Of a stretch of DNA of 64,000 nt, positions 45,467 to 54,609 are shown piece by piece. Source of the DNA: Pseudoalteromonas piscicida (GTDB lineage Bacteria > Pseudomonadota > Gammaproteobacteria > Enterobacterales > Alteromonadaceae). Both the position numbers and the translations under genes were made by a program. Positions within the stretch are counted from its first letter, which is position 1; the number at the start of each line of letters is the position of its first letter. Under the pieces are notes generated by a model that made no database searches, had not been told where the DNA came from, and worked only from the letters and a program-made list of their open reading frames with translations. The DNA lies in assembly GCF_002744175.1 (NCBI RefSeq), contig NZ_NKHF01000101.1, forward strand, positions 39,404-103,403, written 5' to 3'.

Positions 45467-47409
45467 TAGTCTTGCTCCTCAACAATCGCCAGCATATCGC
45501 CATGACTGACCAGCTCGCCTTCTGCAAAGCAGTATGAAGTTAGCGTGCCATCAAATGGTGCATTTAGGGTATATTCCATCTTCATGGCTTCGATTATCAC
45601 GACGGCATCACCTTTATTGACTTGGGTACCAATGGCTAATAAGTGTTTAACCACAGTGCCGTTCAATGGCGCTGCCAGCGGTGCGGCTTCGTGCTCATGA
45701 TCGCTAATGTAATGCTTTGACTTAAGTTCAACGGTATGTTGATACGGGCCATACATAATAGTGATTGCGGTTTCGGTAACAATGGCACTGGCGCGTAACC
45801 GTGCACCATCAATCACCACTGTTAACTGGTGTCCATTTAATTCACATTCAACTTGGTGAATTTGCTCGTTAAACGAAACCTTCCAACCACCTTGAGATTG
45901 ATAGGCACAAGCTTCATGATCTGCAAATGGTAAATCCACTTTCGCGGTTTGGTTAAGCCTAAAGCCTAGGTTTCCCCACACCGTGTTTTTACATGGTTGT
46001 TGGTGGCTAAGGTAGGCTGCACTGGCTAATAACACCATTTTATCCAGCGGCGTATTCGATTGAGTTAGTACGTCTGTTTGCGTGTCGATAAAGTGGGTAT
46101 CAGGCGCTCCTGCCGTAAAAGTGGGGTGGCCAGCTAAGTGGTGTAAAAATGCAATGTTGGATTTCAATCCACACAGGTGCACTTGTTCTAAACTCGACTT
46201 TAACTTTAATAACGCTTGTTCACGGTTTTTACCATGCACGATGAGCTTTGCAATCATAGGGTCGTAAAATGGACTGATCTCATCACCTTGTTGTACGCCC
46301 GTGTCAATTCTTACGCCATCTTCGGCATCAGGAAAGCTAAGATGTGAAAGTACACCAGAAAACGGCATAAAGTTTTCTTCAGGATCTTCGGCGTAAATGC
46401 GCGCTTCAAAGCTATGACCAGATAACGAAACCTGCTCTTGAGTAAGCGGTAGTGGCTCACCTGCAGCTACCATAAGTTGCCATTCAACCAAATCGAGGCC
46501 GGTTACCATTTCTGTCACTGGGTGCTCGACTTGCAGGCGAGTGTTCATCTCCATAAAAAAGAACTCATCGCCACAGAGTAAAAACTCCACTGTGCCTGCA
46601 CCGCGATAATTAATCGCTTGCGCACATCTTACAGCTGCTTCGCCCATTGCTTTGCGCATGTCATCACTCAAACCAGGCGCGGGCGCTTCTTCAATTACTT
46701 TTTGGTGGCGACGTTGCAGTGAACAATCTCTATCACCGAGATAAACACAGTTACCGTGACTATCGGCAAAAACTTGTACTTCAACGTGACGCGGCTTATC
46801 AACAAAACGCTCAAGCAATACTAAGTCATTGCCAAAGCTGGCAGTAGCTTCACGCTTAGCACCATGCAGCGCAGATAAAAACTCGCTACTGTCACGCACC
46901 ACGCGCATCCCTTTACCACCACCGCCATAAGCGGCTTTGATAAGTACCGGGAAGCCGATTTTTTCTGCTTCTGCTTGCAAGAAATCATCTGCTTGTTTGT
47001 CGCCGTAGTACCCAGGTACTAAGGGCACGTTGGCGTCATGCATGATTTCCTTAGCACGGGTTTTTGAACCCATCGCTTCAATTGAGCTTGCCAGTGGACC
47101 AATAAACGCAATATTTTCCGCTTCACACGCTTTGGCAAACACTTCATTTTCAGATAAGAAACCGTAACCTGGGTGGATGCAGTCAACACCGGCTGATTTT
47201 GCAACTTCAAGGATTTTTTCTGCAACAAGGTAAGACTCTTTACTTGGCGCAGGGCCAATGTGGTAGGCTTCATCCGCGGCCTTAACGTGCATCGCATTGG
47301 CATCAGCATCAGAGTAAACCGCGACAGTGGTTAGGCCCATTTTCTTTGCGGTGCGCATTACACGGCAGGCAATTTCACCACGGTTTGCGACTAGAATTTT
47401 AGTTAGCAT
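45466..47409 (-). CDS. liuD: Methylcrotonyl-CoA carboxylase, biotin-containing alpha subunit
   Basis: 647 residues. The biotin carboxylase domain has KAAYGGGGKGMR (ATP grasp) and EMNTRLQVEHPVTE; the C-terminal biotin carrier has EAMKM (biotinyl Lys near 609). It carboxylates biotin, which the beta subunit (liuB) passes to 3-methylcrotonyl-CoA. Operon context separates it from propionyl- or acetyl-CoA carboxylase. It is 8 bases after liuC. Confidence 0.96.
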   Translation of the reverse strand: MLTKILVANRGEIACRVMRTAKKMGLTTVAVYSDADANAMHVKAADEAYHIGPAPSKESYLVAEKILEVAKSAGVDCIHPGYGFLSENEVFAKACEAENIAFIGPLASSIEAMGSKTRAKEIMHDANVPLVPGYYGDKQADDFLQAEAEKIGFPVLIKAAYGGGGKGMRVVRDSSEFLSALHGAKREATASFGNDLVLLERFVDKPRHVEVQVFADSHGNCVYLGDRDCSLQRRHQKVIEEAPAPGLSDDMRKAMGEAAVRCAQAINYRGAGTVEFLLCGDEFFFMEMNTRLQVEHPVTEMVTGLDLVEWQLMVAAGEPLPLTQEQVSLSGHSFEARIYAEDPEENFMPFSGVLSHLSFPDAEDGVRIDTGVQQGDEISPFYDPMIAKLIVHGKNREQALLKLKSSLEQVHLCGLKSNIAFLHHLAGHPTFTAGAPDTHFIDTQTDVLTQSNTPLDKMVLLASAAYLSHQQPCKNTVWGNLGFRLNQTAKVDLPFADHEACAYQSQGGWKVSFNEQIHQVECELNGHQLTVVIDGARLRASAIVTETAITIMYGPYQHTVELKSKHYISDHEHEAAPLAAPLNGTVVKHLLAIGTQVNKGDAVVIIEAMKMEYTLNAPFDGTLTSYCFAEGELVSHGDMLAIVEEQD

Positions 47410-47417
47410 ATTGACTC

Positions 47418-48200
47418 CTATTCGCTCGCGGCAGTTTGCCAGCGTGGGGCACGTTTATCGAAAAAAGCACTCAGACCTTCTTGGCCTTCTTCGCTTACTC
47501 TAATTTCAGCGATGCGTTTTGCTGTATGCTTTATCAATGTGTCGTCGATTGTGGTTCCCGCCACTTCATCGATAAGTGCTTTGGCACTTTTCACAGCAGC
47601 AGGACCATTGTTAAGCAAGGTATCGAGAAAATCCGCTTCGCTTTTTGCTAAATCGTCGCTTAATTCATGGATTAAGCCCATTTTAAGCGCCTTCTCTCCA
47701 TCGAATACTTCGGCGGTTAAAAAGTAACGTCGTGCTTGGCGCTCACCAATAGCTTTAATGACATAAGGACTAATAACAGCCGGAATAAGGCCAAGCTTGA
47801 CTTCGCTTAAACAGAATTTGGAGTTGTGCTCTGCGATGGCGATATCGCAACAGGCGATTAACCCGAGTGCGCCTCCAAAAGCCGCTCCTTGCACTAAACA
47901 GAGTGTTGGATGAGGGCAAGTAGCAAGCACTTGCATTAATTTAGCAAGCTCTAAAGAGTCAGCGACGTTTTCGTCATAGTCGTTATCTGCCATGGACTTC
48001 ATCCACGTCAGGTCTGCCCCTGCTGAAAAGTGTTTGCCTTCGGTTTTTAATACCAGGGCCCTGATATCGAGGTCACTGGCATATTCTATATTTTTAATCA
48101 GCTCGGCAATCACCTCCGCATTGAAGGCATTATGTTTTTCTGGGCGACTTAGCTCTAAAATCGCCACTTTGCTTTTTGTTATCGTTAAAGTGACAGGCAT
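47418..48200 (-). CDS. liuC: Methylglutaconyl-CoA hydratase
   Basis: 260 residues, crotonase fold. GADLTWMKSM and AAFGGALGLIACCDIAIAEH form the oxyanion hole; SEVKLGLIPAVISPYV carries a Glu. It would hydrate 3-methylglutaconyl-CoA to HMG-CoA. The specific function follows from its place between the two carboxylase subunit genes. Confidence 0.94.
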   Translation of the reverse strand: MPVTLTITKSKVAILELSRPEKHNAFNAEVIAELIKNIEYASDLDIRALVLKTEGKHFSAGADLTWMKSMADNDYDENVADSLELAKLMQVLATCPHPTLCLVQGAAFGGALGLIACCDIAIAEHNSKFCLSEVKLGLIPAVISPYVIKAIGERQARRYFLTAEVFDGEKALKMGLIHELSDDLAKSEADFLDTLLNNGPAAVKSAKALIDEVAGTTIDDTLIKHTAKRIAEIRVSEEGQEGLSAFFDKRAPRWQTAASE

Positions 48201-48209
48201 AAGTGCTCC

Positions 48210-49817
48210 TTACATTCTGAAGACGCCAAATTTAGACTCTTTTTGCGGTGCATTGCTCGCAGCCTCTAAAGCAAGGCCAAGTACCGTGCGCGTATCTGCA
48301 GGGTCGATAACACCATCGTCCCAAAGTCTCGCGCTCGCATAATATGGGTGGCCTTGTTTTTCGTACTGCTCAATAATTGGCTTTTTAAATTCGCTGACTT
48401 CGGCGTCACTCATGCTAAGCCCTTTACGCGCTAAACCGTCTTGTTTAACCTGTGTTAATACACCAGCAGCTTGTTCACCACCCATGACGGAGATCCGTGC
48501 ATTTGGCCACATCCACATCATGGTTGGTTCGTACGCTCTGCCACACATGCCGTAGTTACCCGCGCCGTATGAGCCGCCAATCAATACCGTAAACTTAGGC
48601 ACATCAGCACAGGAAACAGCCGTAACCATTTTTGCTCCATGCTTGGCGATACCTTCCGCTTCGTATTTTTGACCAACCATAAATCCAGTAATGTTCTGCA
48701 AAAACAACAAGGGGATATTGCGCTGAGCACATAGCTGAATAAAGTGTGCCCCTTTTTGCGCAGATTCAGAAAAGAGAATACCGTTATTTGCGACGATCCC
48801 CACTGGATGGCCGTAAATTTCAGCAAAGCCAGTAACCAGTGTTTCGCCGAAGTAGCGTTTAAATTCATCAAACTGAGAGTCGTCGACGATACGCGCAATC
48901 ACTTCACGTACATCGAAAGGCTTTTTCAGGTCGGTGCCAACAATGCCATAGACCTCATGAATGTCATAACGGGGCGGTTTGGCATCTTGCAGGATCGGGC
49001 GAGTAGGGCGCTGATGATTAAGGCGCGATACACATTGTCTTGCGATAGAGAGCGCGTGCTCGTCATTTTCGGCGTAATGGTCTGCTACGCCAGAGGTTTT
49101 ACAGTGAACATCTGCACCACCTAATTCTTCCGCACTCACTTCTTCCCCGGTAGCCGCTTTCACGAGCGGGGGGCCTGCTAAGAATATCGTGCCTTGCTCT
49201 TTAACGATGATACTTTCATCGGCCATCGCTGGTACATAAGCGCCACCTGCGGTGCATAAACCCATTACCACAGCGATTTGTGGGATCCCTTTAGCAGACA
49301 TACGGGCTTGGTTGTAGAAAATTCGACCAAAATGTAGCTTGTCTGGGAATACTTCGTCTTGCTCTGGCAGGTTTGCGCCACCAGAATCGACTAAATAGAT
49401 ACAAGGAAGATGGCAACGCTCAGCGATCTCTTGTGCTCTTAGGTGTTTTTTTACGGTAATAGGGAAGTAGGTTCCCCCTTTTACCGTTGCATCGTTTGCG
49501 ACAATCATGCATTCAACACCCTTGACGCGCCCGATCCCAGCGACCACACCTGCACAAGGAATATCTTGTTCATAAACGCCGAATGCGGCGAATTGGCCAA
49601 TTTCTAAAAATGGTGACCCCTCATCGAGTAAGGTTTCAATACGGTCACGGACAAATAACTTACCACGGCTTTGGTGACGGGCAATCAGCGCTTCACCACC
49701 ACCTTGGCTCAGTATGGAGACTTTGTCTTTAAGGTCAGCAACCAGCGATGCCATCGCATCGCTGTTTGCCTTAAATTGGGGATCATGCGGATTGACCGCA
49801 GAATTTAGTACCGTCAT
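48210..49817 (-). CDS. liuB: Methylcrotonyl-CoA carboxylase beta subunit (carboxyltransferase)
   Basis: 535 residues, normal for MCC beta. The carboxyltransferase fold has CIYLVDSGGANLPEQDEVFPD, GGAYVPAMADE and the C-terminal GSYGAGNYGMCGRAYEPTMMWMWPNA, typical of methylcrotonyl-CoA carboxylase. It transfers carboxyl from biotin on LiuD to 3-methylcrotonyl-CoA. Confidence 0.97.
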   Translation of the reverse strand: MTVLNSAVNPHDPQFKANSDAMASLVADLKDKVSILSQGGGEALIARHQSRGKLFVRDRIETLLDEGSPFLEIGQFAAFGVYEQDIPCAGVVAGIGRVKGVECMIVANDATVKGGTYFPITVKKHLRAQEIAERCHLPCIYLVDSGGANLPEQDEVFPDKLHFGRIFYNQARMSAKGIPQIAVVMGLCTAGGAYVPAMADESIIVKEQGTIFLAGPPLVKAATGEEVSAEELGGADVHCKTSGVADHYAENDEHALSIARQCVSRLNHQRPTRPILQDAKPPRYDIHEVYGIVGTDLKKPFDVREVIARIVDDSQFDEFKRYFGETLVTGFAEIYGHPVGIVANNGILFSESAQKGAHFIQLCAQRNIPLLFLQNITGFMVGQKYEAEGIAKHGAKMVTAVSCADVPKFTVLIGGSYGAGNYGMCGRAYEPTMMWMWPNARISVMGGEQAAGVLTQVKQDGLARKGLSMSDAEVSEFKKPIIEQYEKQGHPYYASARLWDDGVIDPADTRTVLGLALEAASNAPQKESKFGVFRM

Positions 49818-49826
49818 GTAGCACTC

Positions 49827-51002
49827 CTAGCGACTTTCGTTGAATAGCTCACGTCCGATAAGCATACGACGGATCTCCGACGTACCAGCGCCAATTTCGT
49901 ACAGCTTGGCATCGCGTAGTAGGCGTCCTGTTGGATATTCATTGATATAGCCGTTTCCGCCTAGTAATTGAATGGCATCAAGTGCAAGTTTGGTTGCAAG
50001 TTCTGCGGCATATAAAATGGCCCCAGCTGCGTCTTTACGCGTGGTTTCGCCACGGTCACAGGCTTTTGCAACGGTATAAACGTATGAACGCGCAGCGTTC
50101 ATTTGTGTGTACATGTCAGCAATTTTACCTTGCACCAACTGGAACTCACCGATGGATTGGTTAAATTGTTGACGCTCATGGATATAAGGCACTACCACAT
50201 CCATACAAGCTTGCATGATACCAAGCGGGCCACCAGCCAATACCACACGCTCGTAGTCTAGGCCACTCATGAGTACCTTAACGCCTTCGTTGTATTCGCC
50301 AAGGATGTTTTCTGCAGGTACTTCGCAGTTTTCGAATACCAGCTCACAGGTGTTTGAACCGCGCATACCAAGCTTGTCTAACTTTTGTGCCGTTGAAAAA
50401 CCGGGGAAGCTTTTTTCAACGATAAAGGCGGTGATCCCGCGAGGGCCCGCATTGACATCGGTTTTCGCATAAATAACAAAAACGTCGGCATCTGGCCCAT
50501 TGGTGATCCACATTTTATTGCCGTTTAGGATGAACTTGTCACCTTGCTTTTCAGCACGTAGCTTCATTGAGACAACGTCTGAACCTGCATTGGGCTCACT
50601 CATTGCCAGCGCGCCAATATGTTCACCGCTGATAAGTTTTGGAAGGTATTTTTCTTTTTGCGCTTGGTTGCCGTTACGGTTAATTTGGTTCACACATAGG
50701 TTTGAATGTGCCCCGTAGCTTAAGCCAATGGATGCACTCGCACGGCTTATCTCTTCCATTGCAATGACGTGTTCAAGATAGCCCATGTTTGAGCCGCCAA
50801 ATTCTTCAGCGACGGTGATCCCAAGTAGGCCCATTTCACCAAACTTTGGCCACATTTGATTTGGAAATGCGTTTTCTTGGTCTGTTTTTTCAGCAAGCGG
50901 GGCTATTTCACTGGTAGCGAAACTATTCACATGATCACGGATCATGTCTGCTGTTTCACCTAGTCCAAAGTTTAATTCTTTATATAAAGATACTGTGCTC
51001 AT
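49827..51002 (-). CDS. liuA: Isovaleryl-CoA dehydrogenase
   Basis: 391 residues. The FAD acyl-CoA dehydrogenase fold has AMSEPNAGSDVVSMKL and KMWITNGPDADVFVIYAKTD. The catalytic Glu is in GLDYERVVLAGGP, the position used by isovaleryl-CoA dehydrogenase, while the usual C-terminal Glu site is Gly here (YEIGAGTSEIRR). It is the first enzyme of the operon, directly downstream of liuR. Confidence 0.96.
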   Translation of the reverse strand: MSTVSLYKELNFGLGETADMIRDHVNSFATSEIAPLAEKTDQENAFPNQMWPKFGEMGLLGITVAEEFGGSNMGYLEHVIAMEEISRASASIGLSYGAHSNLCVNQINRNGNQAQKEKYLPKLISGEHIGALAMSEPNAGSDVVSMKLRAEKQGDKFILNGNKMWITNGPDADVFVIYAKTDVNAGPRGITAFIVEKSFPGFSTAQKLDKLGMRGSNTCELVFENCEVPAENILGEYNEGVKVLMSGLDYERVVLAGGPLGIMQACMDVVVPYIHERQQFNQSIGEFQLVQGKIADMYTQMNAARSYVYTVAKACDRGETTRKDAAGAILYAAELATKLALDAIQLLGGNGYINEYPTGRLLRDAKLYEIGAGTSEIRRMLIGRELFNESR

Positions 51003-51026
51003 CGGTATTCATCCTGTTGTGAGAGT

Positions 51027-51419
51027 TTATTTTTCGAGCTCATGTAAGGTATCGCGACAACGGCGTTCAGCCGTCACCAATTCCATTAAGACAACCTTGA
51101 TGTCGTCCATTTGTTGGCTGAGATCGGCTTTTTTCTCTTCTATGAGTTGCAACATGGTTTTAAGCTGCTTTTCACTCGATTTGTCGGCGTCGTAAAGCTC
51201 AAATAAGCGGCCAGTTTCAGCAAGTGTAAAGCCAAGGCGTTTTCCGCGAAGAATCAGTTTTAAGCGAACTTTGTCACGTTTAGAGTAGATACGTGTTTGT
51301 CCTTGGCGCTTAGGAGAAAGCAACCCTTGGTCTTCGTAAAAACGAATACTGCGAGTAGTAATATCAAATTCCTTAGCTAACTCGCTGATTGAATAGGTAG
51401 GTTCATTTATTTCTTGCAT
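51027..51419 (-). CDS. liuR: MerR-family regulator LiuR
   Basis: 130 residues. The N-terminal winged helix-turn-helix (YSISELAKEFDITTRSIRFYEDQGLLSPKRQGQTRIYS) is followed by a coiled-coil dimerisation helix with no metal-binding Cys cluster. LiuR regulators of this family control the liu and valine/isoleucine genes in gammaproteobacteria. It leads the operon that it would control, and candidate operators lie upstream at 51467 and 51643. Confidence 0.94.
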   Translation of the reverse strand: MQEINEPTYSISELAKEFDITTRSIRFYEDQGLLSPKRQGQTRIYSKRDKVRLKLILRGKRLGFTLAETGRLFELYDADKSSEKQLKTMLQLIEEKKADLSQQMDDIKVVLMELVTAERRCRDTLHELEK

Positions 51420-51466
51420 TTTTATTTACACTTACAACGTCACTGATTAGACCAATATAAGTGAAG

Positions 51467-51482
51467 TTTACGTAAAGGTAAA
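51467..51482. promoter_or_regulatory. liuR: Candidate LiuR operator 1 (liuR side)
   Basis: TTTACGTAAAGGTAAA has TTTAC and GTAAA arms 6 bases apart. It lies 48 bases upstream of liuR. The same design recurs near the thiolase gene. Binding is inferred. Confidence 0.6.
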
Positions 51483-51642
51483 GTAAGAATACCAGATCCT
51501 GCTTTAGTCTTATAAAAGCATTGGCATATGTTGTTTTGAATGTCATCAAACCTTCATTGGTGCTAGACAGAATAAGCGTTGGCAATAAATCTGTGCAACT
51601 AATCTTTACACTTACACCGATCTCATTTGCCTTGATTTTAGA

Positions 51643-51664
51643 TTTACGTTGGCGTAAACGTAAA
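51643..51664. promoter_or_regulatory. Candidate LiuR operator 2 (thiolase side)
   Basis: TTTACGTTGGCGTAAA (51643-51658) repeats the TTTAC-N6-GTAAA design, and a further CGTAAA follows directly. It lies about 70 bases before the thiolase start and just before TATTAT (51665-51670), a possible -10, which fits MerR-type activation from within a promoter. Confidence 0.65.
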
Positions 51665-51735
51665 TATTATGTATGCTCGAATACAGAGTTAAATTTTAAT
51701 GAGCCAAAGCATGGCTTGTAAACAGGAGTTTTGCA

Positions 51736-52914
51736 ATGAGTAACGAAGCTGTTGTCATCGTCGCTGCTAAGCGTACACCAATGGGTGGCTTCATGGGAAG
51801 CCTATCTGGCGCTACCGCCACAGACTTAGGTGCAACTGCTATTAAAGCAGTAATGAATGAAACAGGTCTTAGCGACGCGAGTATAGGCGAAGTGATCATG
51901 GGTTGCGTACTACCCGCAGGTCTTGGTCAAGCCCCAGCGCGTCAAGCGATGCTACATGCAGGGTTAGCACGTTCAACTGGTGCGACAACAATCAATAAAG
52001 TGTGCGGCTCGGGTCTAAAAGCTGCGATGTTTGCCCATGACCTTATTCGCTCTGGCAGTATTAGTTCTGCTATTGCTGGTGGAATGGAAAGCATGACAAA
52101 TTCACCTTACTTTATTCCAAAGGCCCGTGGTGGAATGCGCATGGGTCATGGCGAAATCAAAGATCACATGATGGCTGATGGTTTAGAAGATGCCTATGAC
52201 AACAAAGCGATGGGTTGTTTTGCGCAAGATACAGCAGACCAATATGGCATAACTCGTGAACACATGGACGAATTTGCACTTGGCTCGCTAAGTAAAGCAA
52301 ACGCCGCAATTGATAATGGTAGCTTTACCAACGAGATTGCTCCTCATGTGATAAGCACACGCAAAGGGGATGTTGAAGTGCAAATTGACGAGCAACCAGG
52401 TAATGCCCGTCCAGACAAAATTCCATCACTTCGCCCAGCATTTAAAAAAGACGGCACAATCACAGCGGCTAACTCGTCATCGATTTCAGATGGTGCAGCA
52501 GCACTGATTTTAATGAGTGAATCAGAAGCGAAAAAACACGGTTTAACACCGCTTTGTAAGATCGTTGCTCATGCGACTCATTCACAGGCGCCAGCAGAAT
52601 TTACCGTTGCGCCAGTCGGTGCGATGAACAAGTTGCTTGAAAAAGCAGGTTGGTCAACCGCTGACGTTGATCTTTGGGAAATCAATGAAGCATTTGCCAT
52701 GGTGACTATGCTAGCTATTAATGAAATGCAGCTTGATAGCAGCAAAGTTAATGTTAACGGTGGTGCTTGTGCACTTGGTCACCCAATCGGTGCAAGCGGT
52801 GCACGTATTCTAGTTACACTCATCCATGCTCTAAAAAACCGCGGTTTATCAAAAGGCGTTGCATCGCTTTGTATCGGCGGTGGTGAAGCCGTTGCGCTTG
52901 CGGTGGAAGTGTAA
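51736..52914 (+). CDS. Acetyl-CoA C-acyltransferase (thiolase)
   Basis: 392 residues. The acyl-accepting Cys is in INKVCGSGLKAAM (near 90); the C-terminal CALGHPIGASGARI has the His and a following GGGEA. As first gene of the plus-strand arm it would cleave 2-methylacetoacetyl-CoA from isoleucine, or acetoacetyl-CoA from the liu arm. The gene starts with AGGAG upstream of the ATG. Its specificity is inferred from context. Confidence 0.93.
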   Translation: MSNEAVVIVAAKRTPMGGFMGSLSGATATDLGATAIKAVMNETGLSDASIGEVIMGCVLPAGLGQAPARQAMLHAGLARSTGATTINKVCGSGLKAAMFAHDLIRSGSISSAIAGGMESMTNSPYFIPKARGGMRMGHGEIKDHMMADGLEDAYDNKAMGCFAQDTADQYGITREHMDEFALGSLSKANAAIDNGSFTNEIAPHVISTRKGDVEVQIDEQPGNARPDKIPSLRPAFKKDGTITAANSSSISDGAAALILMSESEAKKHGLTPLCKIVAHATHSQAPAEFTVAPVGAMNKLLEKAGWSTADVDLWEINEAFAMVTMLAINEMQLDSSKVNVNGGACALGHPIGASGARILVTLIHALKNRGLSKGVASLCIGGGEAVALAVEV

Positions 52915-52941
52915 GTTACTGCAATTTATTTCGTTCAAGGG

Positions 52942-52980
52942 GCGCTGCGTTTTCCATAATTCTAATCACTTACGCAGCGC
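52942..52980 (+). other. Hairpin between the thiolase and mmsA genes
   Basis: GCGCTGCGT and ACGCAGCGC are perfect 9-bp arms with a 21-nt loop. No T-run follows. It may be a processing or stability element within the operon. Confidence 0.5.
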
Positions 52981-53010
52981 ATAAACTCGTTTTATGGGGA
53001 GGAGTGCTTC

Positions 53011-54501
53011 ATGCACCAAGTACCTTTATACATCAACGGTGAATTTTCACAGTCTCAGTCTGACAAATGGTTAGACGTTGTTAATCCAGCCAACCAAGAA
53101 GTACTCGCGAAAGTGCCTTGTGCTACTAACGAAGAAGTACAAGCGGCAATCCATTCTGCTCAAGAAGCATTTAAAACGTGGCGTAATGTTCCGGTAACGG
53201 AACGCGCAAGAATTATGATGCGTTATGCGGCGCTTCTTAAAGAACACCAAGAAGAAATCGCAACTATTATCTGCCATGAACTAGGCAAAACTTTCGAAGA
53301 TGCGAAAGGCGATGTATGGCGCGGTATTGAAGTGGTTGAGCAAGCGTGCAATGCCCCTTCAATGATGATGGGTGAGACGGTCGAAAACGTTGCCCGTAAC
53401 ATCGACACCTATTCATACACCCAGCCGCTAGGCGTTTGTGCAGGTATTACGCCATTTAACTTCCCTGCGATGATCCCGCTGTGGATGTTCCCAATGGCAA
53501 TTGTATGTGGTAACACCTTTGTACTTAAGCCATCAGAGCAAGATCCACTAACGCCAATGCGCTTGGTTGAATTGTTTGAAGAAGCTGGTGCGCCAAAAGG
53601 CGTACTACAGGTAGTACACGGTAGTAAGGAGCAGGTTGACCAAATCCTTGAAGCGCCGGAAATTCGCGCGATTTCTTTCGTGGGTTCTTGTGGTGTTGGT
53701 CAGTACATTTACAGCAAAGGTACGCAAAATCTCAAACGCGTTCAAGCGTGTGTTGGTGCAAAAAACCATATGGTTATCATGCCTGATGCGAAAAAAGAAC
53801 AAGTGATCAATAATTTGGTTGGCTCTTCGGTAGGCGCGGGTGGCCAGCGCTGTATGGGGATCTCAGTTGCCGTTTTTGTGGGTCAATCACAGCAGTGGGT
53901 AGAAGAGTTGAAAGACGCGATGGCAAAGGTGCGTCCAGGTGTTTGGGATGACCCCGAGGCCGCTTATGGTCCGCAAACTACGCCGCAGGCAAAAGCGCGC
54001 ATTTTATCACTGATTGACAGCGGTAAGCAGCAAGGCGCAACGTGTTTGCTAGACGGTTCTGACTTTACCGTTGAGGGCTATGAAAGTGGCAACTGGGTAG
54101 GTCCAACACTGTTTTCAAACGTCACAACAGAGATGGATATTTACAAAGAAGAAATTTTTGGCCCCGTGCTTTGCTGCGTATTTGTTGATAGCTTAGATGA
54201 AGCAATTGCGCTGATTAATAACAACCCTTACGGCAACGGTACGTCGTTATTTACTGCAAGTGGTGGTGCTGCACGTAAGTTCCAGCGTGAAATCGAAGTG
54301 GGTCAAGTTGGTATTAATATTCCTATTCCTGTGCCATTGCCATTCTTTTCATTCACGGGTTGGAAGAATTCATTTTATGGCGACCAACACACCTATGGTA
54401 AGCAAGGCGTGCGCTTCTATACAGAAACAAAAACGATTACCTCGCGTTGGTTTGACGACGAGGCAGTTAGTGGTCCAAATATGAGTATCAACCTAAGATA
54501 A
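53011..54501 (+). CDS. mmsA: CoA-acylating methylmalonate-semialdehyde dehydrogenase
   Basis: 496 residues, aldehyde dehydrogenase family. The catalytic Cys is in GGQRCMGIS (near 285), and PFNFPAMIPLWMFPMAI is the MmsA-type signature. It converts methylmalonate semialdehyde from valine to propionyl-CoA. mmsB, its partner for the preceding step, is the fifth gene further on. A strong terminator follows within 12 bases. Confidence 0.96.
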   Translation: MHQVPLYINGEFSQSQSDKWLDVVNPANQEVLAKVPCATNEEVQAAIHSAQEAFKTWRNVPVTERARIMMRYAALLKEHQEEIATIICHELGKTFEDAKGDVWRGIEVVEQACNAPSMMMGETVENVARNIDTYSYTQPLGVCAGITPFNFPAMIPLWMFPMAIVCGNTFVLKPSEQDPLTPMRLVELFEEAGAPKGVLQVVHGSKEQVDQILEAPEIRAISFVGSCGVGQYIYSKGTQNLKRVQACVGAKNHMVIMPDAKKEQVINNLVGSSVGAGGQRCMGISVAVFVGQSQQWVEELKDAMAKVRPGVWDDPEAAYGPQTTPQAKARILSLIDSGKQQGATCLLDGSDFTVEGYESGNWVGPTLFSNVTTEMDIYKEEIFGPVLCCVFVDSLDEAIALINNNPYGNGTSLFTASGGAARKFQREIEVGQVGINIPIPVPLPFFSFTGWKNSFYGDQHTYGKQGVRFYTETKTITSRWFDDEAVSGPNMSINLR

Positions 54502-54512
54502 CTCATATTGTA

Positions 54513-54547
54513 TAGCGTGCTCTGCAGGGGGAGCACGCTATTTTTTT
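54513..54547 (+). terminator. Strong terminator after mmsA, inside the gene cluster
   Basis: TAGCGTGCTC and GAGCACGCTA form a perfect 10-bp stem with an 8-nt loop, followed by seven Ts. It separates thiolase-mmsA from the five genes beyond. Confidence 0.93.
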
Positions 54548-54609
54548 ACCAGAACGATAAGAATGACCGACACATATTCAGGGTGTCAGAACAGCAAGAG
54601 AGGTCTAGC

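Noticed and set aside
54508..54609. A longer N-terminus for the acyl-CoA dehydrogenase starting at 54508
   Set aside because: It would run through the mmsA terminator and adds residues unlike the family; a GTG with a ribosome binding site at 54610 fits better.
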